DNA from: Mesaphorura yosii
Lineage: Eukaryota > Arthropoda > Collembola > Poduromorpha > Tullbergiidae
Assembly (NCBI GenBank): GCA_009869945.1
Contig: WIXG01000036.1
Span: 285,092 to 349,091, forward strand
DNA: 64,000 nt
Direction of reading: 5' to 3'
Shown here: positions 1 to 21,900 of the stretch, piece by piece
Numbering within the stretch: the first letter of the stretch is position 1
Layout of the letters: each line of letters starts with the position of its first letter
Notes under the pieces: model-generated
What the model saw: the letters and a program-made list of their open reading frames with translations, nothing else
Told to the model about the DNA's origin: nothing
Databases searched by the model: none
Program-made: the position numbers and the translations under genes

Positions 1-1798
1 TCTGCCGTACAGTCTCTTGTGCTTGTTCTTCATCATCATGACACGGAGTCGATATTGCTCCTTGCTCTCCTCCGCCTTTTGCTCCATTGTATCACCTTCT
101 TCCGGTTTTCCTAATTTCGCTTTCATCTGGTTTTGTAACAGCGTACGGGAGGAAACCTCGTCATCTGCGTCAGACTGCTCTTCTTCGCTGGACAACTCTG
201 AGCCGCTACTTCCAGCGTTCTCTTGGGTTTGCGATTTCTTCAGGGTGGAGGCGAAATCAGACTTCGGGGCTGTGATACCATCCTCTAAGCTCATAAATTG
301 TCTCTTTTCTGGTGGAACATAATCACCTTCTCTCTCTGTCAAGAATGGCGACACGTGCGACGGCAAAGTTGCCCCCGGAAAGTAATCCTCCACCTTCAAC
401 AATTTTCCAGCATTTACAGAGTCAAAGACCCACTGCGGCTGAATATAATACCGAGATAAATGTTGCGTGCTGGACAACTCTCGGTCGACGATTTGATGTG
501 TTATGCCAGGATTGCTCTCACCTAGATAGCATACGGAAAGGAGGTCGTTTAAATGAAGAATTGCCCCCAGTGAAATAATACTATATGTAGTACAATGGCT
601 GCTCGACTCACCAAATGTGGCACCAGCAAAAAGCGTTTCGTCCCAGGATACTTGTCCACCGAATGCTCGAATAATGAACGTCAAAGGCTCTCTTGGTACT
701 TCCCGGTTCAAGAAGAATTTCAAACCTTCGAACATCTTTTTCGTTTGTTGGGCTATTTCTTCCTGCTTCCGCATTTCTTCCAGCGTGTCACCAGTTCCAG
801 TTTCTGTCAGTTGTTCAAAGTCAAGCGCCCCGTCGTCGATAGCATAATCGTCAGTAGTTTTCAGAAGTATCCGATTGAGCGCAGCGACGTGCTCATCCAC
901 CATACTCTCACTGGACGAGTTATTTGTACTGAACCCTTTGTTGAAAGGTGACAGTTTCGGAGGATAACATAAGTTAAGTGAATGGTACAAACGGAAATTG
1001 ATAAATCCAAGAAGAGTGCAATAAAATTCAACGAAGGTGGCCATGATTCTGAAGTCGACTTCATCTGGTGATTGAGGCTGAAATCCGTAGTTGTGAGGAA
1101 TTATCCATGTAATTGTTTGTCCATTGACCACTGCCTGATAGTAGTAGCCCTTCACAGATACAAATACTTTAAGAAGCGCTCTCGCTTCGATGACATAATG
1201 CAAAAACTCGATGGTGAGTCTTCGGCACAGCGTTGAAACACCACCGGGCACAAATCTGATACTTGGAAACGTCGAAAATAGAAAACATAAAGTGAGGCAG
1301 TCGTCCAGATCGCGCAACGCATCGATGAACGTTGGATATCTTTCCTTAACAATGTGGTCTAGTGAGTATGTTGGCTTATTTTCCATCACTCTGCTAAGTT
1401 CGTCCATGTCTCTCAGCGCCCTTGCGCGGCTTTTCTTGCGTAGATATACTTTGTGCTCACGAAGTTTCCAAAGTATGGGCTCTCGTAGAAGGAACTGAAT
1501 GTCTTTCTTCAAATATAGAGTCTTCTTGTCAGTGGCTCCTCTTTGAGCCTTCTTCCTGTTTTTTGGTTCTCTGGGATAAATGCCTTTCAAAATACATAAG
1601 CGTCTGAACATCTTCAGGCTCACTTGCAGCTTCCGAAGAGCCTGCTTCCGCGTCAGATATTGCGAGGCCGCTCCTGACTCATACTGGAATAAACAGATAA
1701 AGCACAATTTGGCATAGGTCAATTTCCGATATTATATTCCGAAGTCATTGTATTTTATTTTATTTAAGTTCCCTTACCTTCTTCAGAATTTTCCCCAT
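1..1798 (-). CDS. PES1: Pescadillo homologue (ribosome biogenesis), C-terminus cut by window edge
   Basis: Pescadillo is a nucleolar scaffold that works with BOP1 and WDR12 (PeBoW complex) in 28S rRNA maturation and 60S subunit assembly. Coding exons on the minus strand are 1778-1798, 612-1683 and <1-521, with phases agreeing at each junction. The protein starts MGKILKKYESGAA and carries the family's N-terminal block (FRRLCILKGIYPREPK, then RYPTFIDALRDLDD and a YYQAVVNGQ stretch). The BRCT domain follows, with KFFLNREVPREPLTF, FGGQVSWDE and PQWVFDSVNAGKLL. An acidic Ser/Glu region follows the BRCT, then a basic tail beginning VMMMKNKHKRLYGR; about the last 50 residues lie outside the window. 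No upstream ATG occurs in the roughly 75 bases before the start. Identity is firm; only the last part is unseen. Confidence 0.95.
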
Positions 1799-2317
1799 GG
1801 CTTTCTATTAAACGTCGAGTTTTCAGGATAGATTTACTCCTGGCTACAGCTAATCACAAGGCGATTCTTCGAGGGTTCAGTTCTTAATTAGCCTGTGACC
1901 AAAGAATGAAATGACGAATTCCCGTGCCGCTCCTGCAGAGAGGTTCAAATCATGATATAGAAGCGCACGTGCGTATTTGCCCTTGTGAGTATTCACACTA
2001 ACGAGGTAGCATTTGAGTTTGTAAGTGCCGCGTCGAATGCATGCAATTCACCTTCTTCGGCCCAGAAAAACAGGGTCGCATAGTGGCTTTACAAGCAAGT
2101 TAAAGCTGGATTTTCTCAAGTTGAACTTTTTATTGTTTTTATTCCCTTTATAAGTACACATATTTTAATAGTAATCAAATCACTACGATTATTATAAATA
2201 GAATGACGTTATACTGATTAAAGAGAAATCGTTAAAAGTTTCTAACACTTTTTCATGCACGTTTCTTGCTTCCTTCTTGAATTGGTGAAGTAATAACAGC
2301 GGCTTCCATGCTTGAAC
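1799..2317. other. Intergenic: PES1 5' side and SPT6 3' UTR
   Basis: About 0.5 kb between two minus-strand genes. It holds the SPT6 3' UTR with two AATAAA signals and presumably the PES1 promoter. No further coding region is apparent. Confidence 0.6.
2129..2143 (-). promoter_or_regulatory. Poly(A) signals for SPT6 (two AATAAA copies)
   Basis: Reverse-complement AATAAA occurs at 2129-2134 and 2138-2143, about 180 nt after the SPT6 stop codon, a normal place for cleavage and polyadenylation signals. Confidence 0.55.
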
Positions 2318-11521
<9,204 letters not shown>

Positions 11522-12769
11522 AGTCAAACACGCACCTCAACCCATTTCGCTTAGCTTTAATTGTTTTAATGTCGAGTAGGGTTAAGTTTTTGTTCGAATG
11601 TAAGTACACGTGTAATTCTTTGTAAAGTAAACTGACCGTTTTTGTCGAAGCATCGGAGAAATTGAAATGCGAGACTCTCAGCTTACATTTATCTATTCAC
11701 GTGATGTTTGGGCCATCGTTCGAGAAATCACGTAGCATGAATCATACTGACTCATATTCATATAGGAGTAATCATTATAATGATTTAATCATTGAGGGCC
11801 AAAACCGCGTTTCCTGACTCTGCTGACTTTATGGCGTGGACTGTGTTTATTTGTCCTTGAATCCGTGTTCTGCAACTGACCCCATGAAGGTACAAACATT
11901 GAGAGGACAGGACAATCATAATTCTTTAGTAATTTGCGCCTTCGCGTGACTGTAATAGAAACTTATTTTGGCTAACAGCACAAATAAGTTTGCGTCAGAA
12001 AAAATTGTTTCAAGTTTTGCCTCAAGTACATTATGTAAGCTAATTGGACTCTGGACCAGCTAACGCGATTGGGGACGTGCTAGCGGGGACGTGCAATAAT
12101 TCAAGCCTGTTGCCTGTGCCTGATTCAATTGAGCTGTGCAATTTACTTATTTGCTAGCAGCGAGGCAGCAACTAGCAGAGTTTGAGCCAGTAGTTTTGGA
12201 GGAAATCAGCACAGCAGTCTGGTCAGCTGTTGTTTGTGTACCTCAGTAAAGCATAATCAGGCTAAAAATCAGGAGACAAAAGACCAGCTTGATACGTTCT
12301 GTGCTGTATGGCATAACCCTCTTTGGCACGAGGCATTGTGCAGAATTGCTGCAGAAGAGCAGAACCGCATTAGCATACACTTGCAGACTTGTAAAGTGTA
12401 CATGTTCATGGCTGGGATGGGAAGAAGGGAGCAATAAAGTTGCATGTGCTGCCTGAATCAAGAATCAAGATCACATGGCCTGATGATTGCACCATCACCA
12501 TCGCCGTCTTTGCCCTGTTCTCTCGTACTCCTGCTGCACACGTAGCACAGTTATATAGGAGACCAGTTAATTAAAATTAGTCCATTCATTTCTTGTATCA
12601 ATAGTTGTTCACATGAACCCTTTCTCAAGCAACAAGTTCTCTCTCCAGTTCTAAATTTCAACCACATAACATACAATTTAAGCTCACTTTTATAAGCTCA
12701 CTTAATATTAAATTTGCATCAATTCCTTTTCTATTTCTCTCTCGGTTTTAACCGAAATTAACCTGAACA
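11522..12769. other. Intergenic region LC3 / CPR
   Basis: About 1.2 kb between two plus-strand genes. It holds the LC3 3' UTR and the CPR upstream region. An AATAAA sits at about 12433, too far from LC3 to assign with confidence. No convincing coding region was seen on either strand. Confidence 0.45.
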
Positions 12770-15751
12770 ATGAGCGAAACGGACGTTGAAGCGTTTATGG
12801 TGCTATTTGGCGTCGGGTTTGGACTGCTGGACCTGGTCCTTTTATCTGGCCTTTCACTCGGCGCAGTGTACTGGCTTTTCCTCCGCAATTCATCCCGTCC
12901 TGAACCGGAATCGAGCTTCCAGTCGTACACGATTCAGTAAGTCCCTTAAGTCAATTTAGAAAGAGACGCTTACACGCTTACATTAAATAAAAAGGGACTC
13001 CACCAGTAGCCACGTGTGGGTCGGCAGACGAGACATTGATGGAGCGGTGAATCCGTTTCATGTACTGCGCTCATTCATTGTGGGACTGTGGCCACTGAAA
13101 AGTTTAGTTGAGGTCGGGCATGCATAAATCAGCAGGTGAACATGCACACGCGGGCTATAAACTTCATTTCCTCACAGCGCCCTACTTTTTTGACCTTTGA
13201 GATCTGGTCCGGACGAAGGCCATTAAAAACGCGCTTGCCGCTTTATAGGATCATTCGCATGTGCCCTGCTGGTACCTCTTGTCTTTGAGACTTGACGAAG
13301 GCCACGAAAAGAATGCCAACTCTGAACTCATGTCGGCTAATTAGTGGTCAACCTAATTTTGTGTCTACAGGCCTACAACTTTTACGGGACGCCAATCTGA
13401 TAACAGTTTTATCACCAAGATGAAAAACTCTAACCGAAACATGGTCGTCTTTTACGGAAGTCAAACTGGAACTGGTGAAGAGTTTGCAGGACGTCTCGCG
13501 AAGGAGGCACAACGTTATGGCATGAAGGGAATGGTCGCTGATCCCGAGGAATGTAGCATGGAAGAGTTGACACGAATGAACGAAATTGAAAACTCTTTGG
13601 CCGTCTTTGCGGTAGCAACGTACGGAGAAGGAGATCCAACCGATAATGCACAGGAGTTCTACGAGTGGTTGCAACAAGGAGAATGCGACCTGTCTGGCTT
13701 GCAGTTTGCGGTAAACACCTGCACCAAAAAATTGTCCTATTGAAACATTTATGGCGAACTTCATATTTATTACCTTTGCATCTGCACAGGTATTCGCATT
13801 GGGTAATAAAACCTATGAGCACTACAACGCCATGGGCAAATACGTCGACAAGCGCCTGGAGGAGCTGGGTGGCACAAGGGTATTTGAGCTTGGAATGGGC
13901 GACGATGACGCGAATATCGAGGAAGACTTCATTAGCTGGAAAGACCGTTTTTGGCCTGCAGTTTGTGAGAAATTCGGGGTCGAGGCTTCTGGAGAGGATG
14001 TGTCCACGCGGCAGTACAGACTGGTTGAACACGACGAAGACTTGGTCCCCGAGAAAGTGTATACCGGCGAGGTGGCTCGTCTGCATTCCTACAAGAATCA
14101 GCGCCCTCCGTTCGATGCCAAGAATCCTTTCCTGAGCAAACTGCTTGTAAACCGCGAACTACACAATGGAGGAGACAGATCTTGCATGCACATTGAACTG
14201 GACATTTCCAACTCGAAGATGAGATACGACTCGGGTGATCATGTGGCCGTGTTCCCGCAAAATGATAGCGCACTCGTAAATCGCATCGGAGAACAGCTGG
14301 GCGTGAATTTGGACGCGGTCGTCTCGCTCTTAAATTTGGATGGTTAGTTCATAAATTGTATTTCTCAGTCATGTTTTTCATATTGACTTATTGCCATTTC
14401 AGAGGATTCAAGCAAGAAGCATCCATTCCCGTGTCCGTGTTCTTATCGCACTGCGCTGAGTTACTATCTGGACATCACCAGCAACCCAAGAACTCACATC
14501 TTCAAGGAATTGAGCGAATACGCCACTGACGAGAAAGACAAGGAGCTTTTAAAATTGCTGGGAGGAAGCACACCGGAGGGGAAGGAGAAGTACAATAAAT
14601 GGATAATCCATGACAATAGAAACATAGTTCATGTCCTGGAGGACTTGCCCAGCTGCAAGCCGCCATTGGACCACTTGGTTGAGTTGCTGCCAAGACTTCA
14701 AGCTCGCTACTATTCCATTTCATCTTCTCCCAAGGTTAGGAACCAGCATCACTTGAAAAAGCAGTTTAATTAACAGGCATCCATAGTTTCAAGTTCATAG
14801 AACATGAGATGACATTGCTGTGTAACAGGTCCATCCAACTACAGTGCACGTCACTGCCGCCTACGTGCACTACACAACTCCGACTTCAAGGGTTTGCAAG
14901 GGAGTCGCCACAAACTGGATGAAGGAACTCAAAACTCCAACCGCAATGGCAAACGGAATCAATCATGCGGCGCCTACCGAAGAGGGTTCAAGTCCGTTGG
15001 TGCCTGTATTTATAAGAAAGTCACAATTTAGGTACTCCAAACTTATTTTCAACTAAAAAAGCAAGACCTAATTTCTTTTACTCTGGTCAGATTACCGACA
15101 CGACCTCAAACCCCCATCCTTATGATTGGACCGGGCACTGGCTTGGCTCCGTTCAGAGGATTCATTCAGGAACGAGATTTCTTGGCTTCGGAAGGAAAAC
15201 AAGTTGGCGAGACAATCCTGTACTTTGGCTGTCGCTACCAGAAGGAAGATTTCATCTATAAATCTGAGTTGGATCAGTATGCGGAGAAGGGTGTATTAAA
15301 GGTATGCTGACCTCACTTTGAATTGACACGTGCAGTGCGCAGTATCCCTTTTGTCGCTTCACATGTCGGCAAACCTTAAACGTACTGAATTGATTCGACC
15401 CTCTTTCTTGTAGATGTTCGTGGCATTCTCCAGAGATCAAGATAAGAAAGTTTACGTTCAACATTTACTTCAAGAGAGAGCAAAAGACGTATGGAGATTA
15501 ATCGGACAAGAAAACGCACATCTTTACGTGTGTGGGTAAGCAGCTGTCAACTTTAGCTTACAAGCTAGTTTCGTTCATGGTACTGACTCATTTTCCTGTT
15601 CTGCAGAGACGCCAAGAACATGGCTCGCGACGTGCACGAGGTTATTGAGAAGATCGTTCGTGAGGAAGGCGGCATGACAGATGTTGAAGCCGCTGCTTAC
15701 GTCAAGCGCATGGAGGCACAAAAGCGTTACTCCGCCGACGTTTGGAGTTAA
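12770..15751 (+). CDS. CPR: NADPH-cytochrome P450 reductase
   Basis: This ER-anchored diflavin enzyme passes electrons from NADPH through FAD and FMN to cytochrome P450s and haem oxygenase. Eight exons (12770-12936, 13371-13710, 13790-14342, 14403-14734, 14829-15031, 15091-15301, 15414-15535, 15607-15751) join in phase to 690 residues, the normal length. A hydrophobic N-terminal anchor ([21 protein letters not shown]) is followed by FMN-binding [14 protein letters not shown] and [12 protein letters not shown], then [12 protein letters not shown]. The FAD site shows [10 protein letters not shown] and the NADPH site [16 protein letters not shown] and [10 protein letters not shown]. The last residues are ADVWS, with the expected near-terminal tryptophan that stacks on FAD. 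Intron 1 (434 nt) separates the membrane anchor from the catalytic part. Confidence 0.98.
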
Positions 15752-15980
15752 GAAGTTTCGTCCAGTTCCGACTCCGGCCAGATTAGCGAACAAAGAATAT
15801 TCGTGAATTAAGATATTAAAAATTAAGATCATTTTCCGAACCGTCCCAACGTGTCCAGCCGTTGGCTTTCGACCATGTCATAACATTCCTTTTCTGGCTG
15901 TTCATGCCGTCACCTGTCTTCAAATCGCATAGCCTTTCAGAATAGAGATTTTTCTGACTTTGTAAGTGAGTTTTATCAAC

Positions 15981-15986
15981 AATAAA
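15981..15986 (+). promoter_or_regulatory. Poly(A) signal for CPR
   Basis: AATAAA lies 230 nt after the CPR stop codon on the same strand, in AT-rich sequence. Confidence 0.6.
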
Positions 15987-16296
15987 ATTTTAGCATATGG
16001 TTAAGTCGCATTTGTGCCTATACAATTTCTGCGAGGTGTTGTGATTGTTGAAGATCTCTATTATCGGTTTCGACGATTGGAGTCTAGAAAACATTCACTT
16101 CTCAAATTACAGAGCCAAATCATCATGAACCTTTTCATTGTCAGGGAGATTCCAGTGTAGATTAAAATACCCGAATACATACACAGAATCAAAATGGTGA
16201 TTGTGTTCTGCATCAAAATTCAACATAGTTCGAAGTTTTGCAGTGAAAATGATTCTGGCAAGCATAAAAATGAGCATTTTGAAGTTTTTACGAGAG

Positions 16297-16302
16297 TTTA
16301 TT
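16297..16302 (-). promoter_or_regulatory. Poly(A) signal for AKAP1-like gene
   Basis: Reverse-complement AATAAA, about 120 nt past the AKAP1-like stop codon at 16424. Confidence 0.5.
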
Positions 16303-16423
16303 AAAATTTAGGTATAGGAGGCAACGAACTTAATGCTATGCATACATTATAGTATTTTTGTAGGGCGGTACGTTTATATTTGTAACTTAATTAGCTTCAA
16401 AGAATCGTTGGAAGAATCGTTGA

Positions 16424-18070
16424 TCATTGGAACATTTCTACTCCAGTTGATGTTAAAGATTGTGTATCCGAATCCCACCACGTGACCAAGCCATAATCTG
16501 CAAGCTCCTTGTTAATGAAGACCGGTGGCTGTAATCAAAAGGAGCATTATTAGCATTAGCATCAGACTGATCAGACACATTCTACACGTGCGCGCATAGA
16601 ATCGTGGGCCTACCTGATTTCCGTTTATTTTAAAGAGATGAATCAACGTCTTGTCATTGTCTACATCATAGCCAGCCACAAAAGCTCGAAGAACGTGATT
16701 GGCAGTCAAGTTCTTAAAGTGATGAATAGCTTCGTTGCTCCATCCCACTTCCTTGTCCAACGGAGAAATATTAGCGAGGCCACACTGGGTTGCTTGAAAT
16801 GGCACGTGGATGAAGTCGACGCGAATTTGGCGTAAGTCCCGCATTGGAACCTGATGATACCCTCCAACATCAAGAATTTTAACCTTGACCTTCTCCTTCT
16901 CCTCATCCACTTCCATAACTTGGACACGGAACCATTTACTCGGAGCCAAGCGAGCAATGCAAATTACACCAGCTGTTCACAAAAATAGAGCAAAATCTAT
17001 CAGGAGGGAAGTATCGAACACATTTTATTTGAGAATTTATCCCAAGCAATTATTATAGCTGTGGGCTACAAATAAAGAGAAACTATATCAGCTTACAATT
17101 GAATGGACGAGGCAGGTGAGGAATACCGACATCTTCCTCGTACATAGTACCCAACGCGTCGTTCAGCTTCGCAAGTGACGGATATGTTGGGTGACACTAA
17201 AATACGTAATTTAAATTCGCTCCCACACGTTACAATAAATAACAATATCTGCACTTACCGGATGTTGAAGAAATATGTCACTCAAGCTGGTGGCATGAGA
17301 AACGATTACATCACTGCTCACTCCTTCAATCAGCAACAACTAAACAGAAGAAAGTCGAGTATTACTTTCGTAACCAAGGGAAGTAGTAACAAGTAGTGAG
17401 ACGCATACCTTGTTGGTGGTAGGGTAGATGGATACTGCTCCCGGCCCAACACGTGGACGATTGACTTGATCCAAAGAAAACTGTGGGAACTTTTTGGCTG
17501 GAAATCTCTCTTTAATCATTTCCAAAGCCTTCTGAATATGCATCGGTTTCCCTAGACAAATCATGTGACGCATTAAGTTACGTCTAACAAATTCGGGCAA
17601 CAAATCATTAAAGAACACATGAAATCACCAGCCGGTTACCTTCTATGGCACAAATCTTATGTGAAGTACTGTTCGGATGTCTCTTCACAATTACACTGGC
17701 TCCAGTTGACTGTTTGATCCTGGATACGAATGCTCCAAACCGGCCAATCAATCTACCCACAATCCCAATTGCTATGTAGAATTCATAGACGACACCAAGA
17801 TCGGGGTTCTCCGAATGACTCGTAGTTGTGTATACTGAAAGGGCTGGCGGAGTTGCAGTTGGACCATCTGCAACGTTGGAGATCGCGCCATTATTGGGCG
17901 GAACCAACTCTTCTTGTCCATTAGGAGGGACGGCGCCCAGAGTATTTCCTAAAGCAATCTTATTTTAGTAATCAAGATTTAAGACCACAAGAAGGAAATG
18001 TTCCAAGTCGGCAAACATACGCTGATGGATTTACTTATTTCTTACCGTTTCCATTATACTGATTTGCCAT
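16424..18070 (-). CDS. AKAP1: AKAP1-like KH and Tudor domain protein, short form
   Basis: AKAP1 anchors protein kinase A and mRNA on the outer mitochondrial membrane. Seven exons (18046-18070, 17640-17948, 17409-17551, 17259-17339, 17097-17196, 16614-16972, 16424-16528) join in phase to 373 residues. The KH domain reads GIVGRLIGRFGAFVSRIKQSTGASV, shown here only in part as GRLIGRFGAFVSRIKQ, followed by KALEMIKERFP. The Tudor half has PSKWFRVQVMEVDEE, GGYHQVPMRDLRQIR and HVPFQATQCGLANISPLDKE. The C-terminal NKELADYGLVTWWDS matches AKAP1 rather than TDRKH, which has two KH domains. The model starts MANQYNGNGNTLG and shows neither the hydrophobic mitochondrial anchor nor an obvious PKA-binding helix. 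Either the 5' end lies in an exon I missed or this lineage has a short form. Confidence 0.85.
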
Positions 18071-18992
18071 TTTTGGAATGTTTTTACGCGACCCTGCTGC
18101 TGCACTTTCAATCAGTCTCGAAAAGGAAAGCTCTTATCAAACGTATGGCCTTCACACTAGGATGGGATAAGTTGAGCCTACACAGAATAATATTTAGTAG
18201 CGAAATCGCATTAACCCTGACTTATAATCGTCGCCGGTTGTTAATTCTACCAAATGTGAGCACATCTGATAATCATCTGATCACTTTAAATTCAGATTAA
18301 AGTTAAGAGAGCCAGAGCAAGAAGACTGAATTCACAGACTGCGTGTTGTCATTCTTCTTCGTGCTGCACCTCGTGGGTCAGTTTTCCGGTGTCGTGGTTG
18401 TCTTTTCGAAGTGCACTGCTGTACGAAATGCGAACAGCTCGCATATGCCCGATCGACAGGAATATGATTTCACATCACGCGGTAGTTTGAATTTGAATTT
18501 CAGACCCCAACCTAACCTATGAAACCACCATGGACCTGGCAGTCGTCAATCTGTACGACACCTCGAACGGAGTGAACAATTAAGGCAACTCCCTCCGGAA
18601 ATACTTTAACCACGTCGATCAGCACTTAATGTGCGTATTTATATTGTAATCATATAAACGGCTAATCAATCAGTGCTTCCTCTCCAAATTTCCCGTCACC
18701 TATAACACTTAATTTGGGACATCTGCTTACTTTGCAAATAAGTCTTTCAGGCTGTTGGATCGAAGGGATCAGATACCAATAATTAAAATTGGAGTATTTC
18801 TATCATCCTTAGAGACTGTGTAGCAATCTTGGGATATTTGACGAACACCCGTGGTAGTATTCGGATTGACCGGTGAGCATTTTTGAGCTTACAATACATA
18901 AAAAATTATCATAGTTTGATGCAATTTATAATTTTGCGTACGGACCACTTGAAAGGTCGTTTAATTTTCGTACAACGCACTTCCGATTAAAC
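18071..18992. other. Divergent intergenic region AKAP1 / GCN1
   Basis: About 0.9 kb. Expected to hold both promoters, and possibly missing 5' exons of either gene because both models start late relative to their families. No conserved coding segment could be recognised. Confidence 0.45.
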
Positions 18993-21900
18993 ATGATGTA
19001 TCCACCCGGAAGCAATTCCTGTCCAGAAGGTGACAAGGACACTGGAATCAAAAATGCGCAGAAAGTATGGAGGCGCATTGGCACAACTTATACAAGGCGA
19101 GTTGAATTTTATTATGAAAATTATTTTAGTGATTTGACGATTCGAGTCGTTGAGCTTATATTAATTGCTAGTAATGAAAGGTCACGATCACTACTATGAG
19201 TTTAACATTGATTATTTTCTGTCATGTAGTAAAGCAACGTCCAAGAATGCCTTCCGAGTCTTAAATTGGGTTTGTGAGGATCGCAAATACTGGAATGGTA
19301 AAAGCCCGAAAGTGACCGCGGATCTGGTGGAGTTCTTTGTAATCCTAGTACACCACATTTATTCTCAACCACACCTCAGAAGACGTATCACAGGACGAAA
19401 AGGGAAACTTTACGTATTCTTCGAGTATCTGGACGACGTCGGAGAGAATAAGGACTTCACTCGACAGCAGTTTCTGAGGGAATTACTCAAGCTGACTAAT
19501 GGGCTCCTAGTATTTAGCATACTCATTGAGTACTTCGTTGGGAAACGACCCTTACAAGATGTCATACCAAACAAAGAAGAAGCCATCAACTGGTTTGTAA
19601 ATTCAAGTCTTCTGTTCAAGCACAAACAACCACCTAGTGTCCATATACTGGATTCGACTAAGATGCTTCCGCATTTCGTCACAAAAGAGGACTTCAAGAC
19701 TCATCTGCTACCCGCAATTCAAAAAGCTCTTCTACGGTCTCCGGAAACCACGCTTGGGGTTAGCTTTACTTACGCTGTGGGTTTTGCAAAAATAAATTGC
19801 GTAACACTCACACTCTTTACACTTAATAGGTAGTTGGATACATATTGAAGAACCTTAATTTCTATTTGAATGATTTTGCCGAAGAATTAGCAAATCTGAT
19901 CATAGCTGTTCTCCGTTCTCAATCTGAAGAAAGCAAGCCTGATGCCATTCTTGTGACAGCAACATTAGCATGCAAGGTTTGTCATCCCAGATCGATTTAT
20001 ACAAAAGGCTTTTGAAGCTTTTAGATTTATACAAAGACTACAAAGCTGACTAGCATTTTTTTGTTCTTGTTTCTGCAGATCTCGTCATCGTCAAAAATGA
20101 AGGAAGTTTTGGACGCATATTTTAGCACACTTTCTGGAGCGGAGGGGAAGTTAACTACGTCAGCGTCTAAAATTAATTTTCTGAAAGTAAGCTTCAAGAT
20201 AGACTTGCACCTAGCGAAAGATTTATTTGGTAAATTGAAAATAAACTTATCTTTACAGGCAATTAGGAGTATGTCAATTTGGGTTCGGGAAGCTCCGGAC
20301 GTAGAAGCCGATGAAATTGTGAAGATCTCAATACGTGTATATGAGAAGTGTATCACCGTTCTTGACTCAGAAGGTAATTACAGATGAGCCGGAAAATAAT
20401 GCTTTGTGTGATGCAGTTACCTGCATTCTATGGTATTGGAGTAGATTTACTTTCAAATTGGCTTTCTTTTTGTGGTAGTTCATGACGGTACCGCCATCGA
20501 GTGTTTCGAAGTTATGAAAGCTTGGTCCAATAAGCTGGTGACCGAATTGCCGTCTTCATTACAAAAATATATTACCAAAACTTTCAAGAACATTAAGGGG
20601 CCTCTACGGCTTCATTTCTTCTCGTTCTTGATGTCAATTTCTTATCCCGAACTTCGTAACATCGGCTTCATCATACCTGAAATTCACAAATGGCTGAACC
20701 AACCTGCTGCCACAGCCCCGGTAAGATATTTGTGATGTGGCCGTGAAGGCTTTAATCGACAACAATTGGATTTACCCGCAGGCAACATTCGCGATAGAGT
20801 CACTTCCACTGCTAGTTGTAGTGCTGCGAAATAATCAAGAAAATGAAATTTCAGAAGACATTCTATTGATTGCGAAGGCACAACTCACGGATATTGTCTC
20901 CAAGAAAGTTGAGTGTTGTCCTTTGTCTTCATTGCATCTTCTCGAAGTTGTTAACCATTTGGTACCAGTTTGCCTGAATAAGTTTGGCAGTGTAATATTT
21001 GATGCGCTTGTACCTGTTGTGACTCAAAATAATTACCAGGTTCGTGTTGAAGCGTTCAACTTGCAACTTCGCGTTTACTTTTTTGTATGAGTATGAAATT
21101 TTTACGACAGGTGCGAAAAGATTTGGGACCAAGTTTCAAGATATTTCTCCAAAAGTTATCCCCGGATGATTTTGTTACTGGTTTTGTGCCGTCCCTTCTG
21201 AAATATGTCAAATCAAGGAATCTTTCGGTAAGAGTATTGTCTATAGTTTGTTTCTGAAGGCCACGGCGGACATCATGGTTAATCATTGATTAAGAATCAG
21301 TTCTTGTCGATTGTTATAAATTATGGTTATTCTAAAAATTATGAGATAAATATGTTCTGTGCAGGGTCATGCCTTGCAGCAAGTCATCAGCTCTCTCGTA
21401 CATATTTATGGAGAACTTTGGTCGCCCGTCGAACTGCAACGACTTTCAATCGAATTGATCTACCTTGCACACGCGTGTCCGCAAGAAGGTTACTGGCTTA
21501 CCATAACGCGACACTTGCATCTTCCTGTGAAAGAAGTCATCAAAAGCTATTGGACAGTGCTGAGTGAAAGATACATTGTCAAATTTGATGACGACTTAAT
21601 TACATCGAAGGTTGTTAGAACTTGCGTGGCGGTTGGTGGAACTGCGGTTAGTGAGGACATAGTCAAAGAGTTCTGCAAGGTTTTCAACAGCGACAGTCTA
21701 ATCAACATGACACAAGAAGACTTCATGATATTCAAGTCCAAAGCTGGCGAGCTTTGTGATGCTCAAGATGAGAAAACAAGAAACTTGAAAGCAAGTTTGA
21801 AATCAGAAATTGATGACAAGTACAAGAAACCAGGTGCAAAGCCCGATTTGGTAGCACAGAAGAAGAAGGAAATGATCAAGGCGCAATTGGAGAAGGAGTC

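Larger units (their letters stand above)
15752..16423. other. Convergent 3' region CPR / AKAP1
   Basis: About 0.67 kb between two converging genes, made up of their 3' UTRs with one poly(A) signal for each. No coding region seen. Confidence 0.55.

Noticed and set aside
1935-1965. tRNA-like GGTTCAAATC T-loop string
   Set aside because: No matching stems or anticodon arm could be folded around it.
17998-18300. 100-codon plus-strand open frame over the AKAP1 first exon
   Set aside because: It overlaps the supported minus-strand first exon and its product has no family features.
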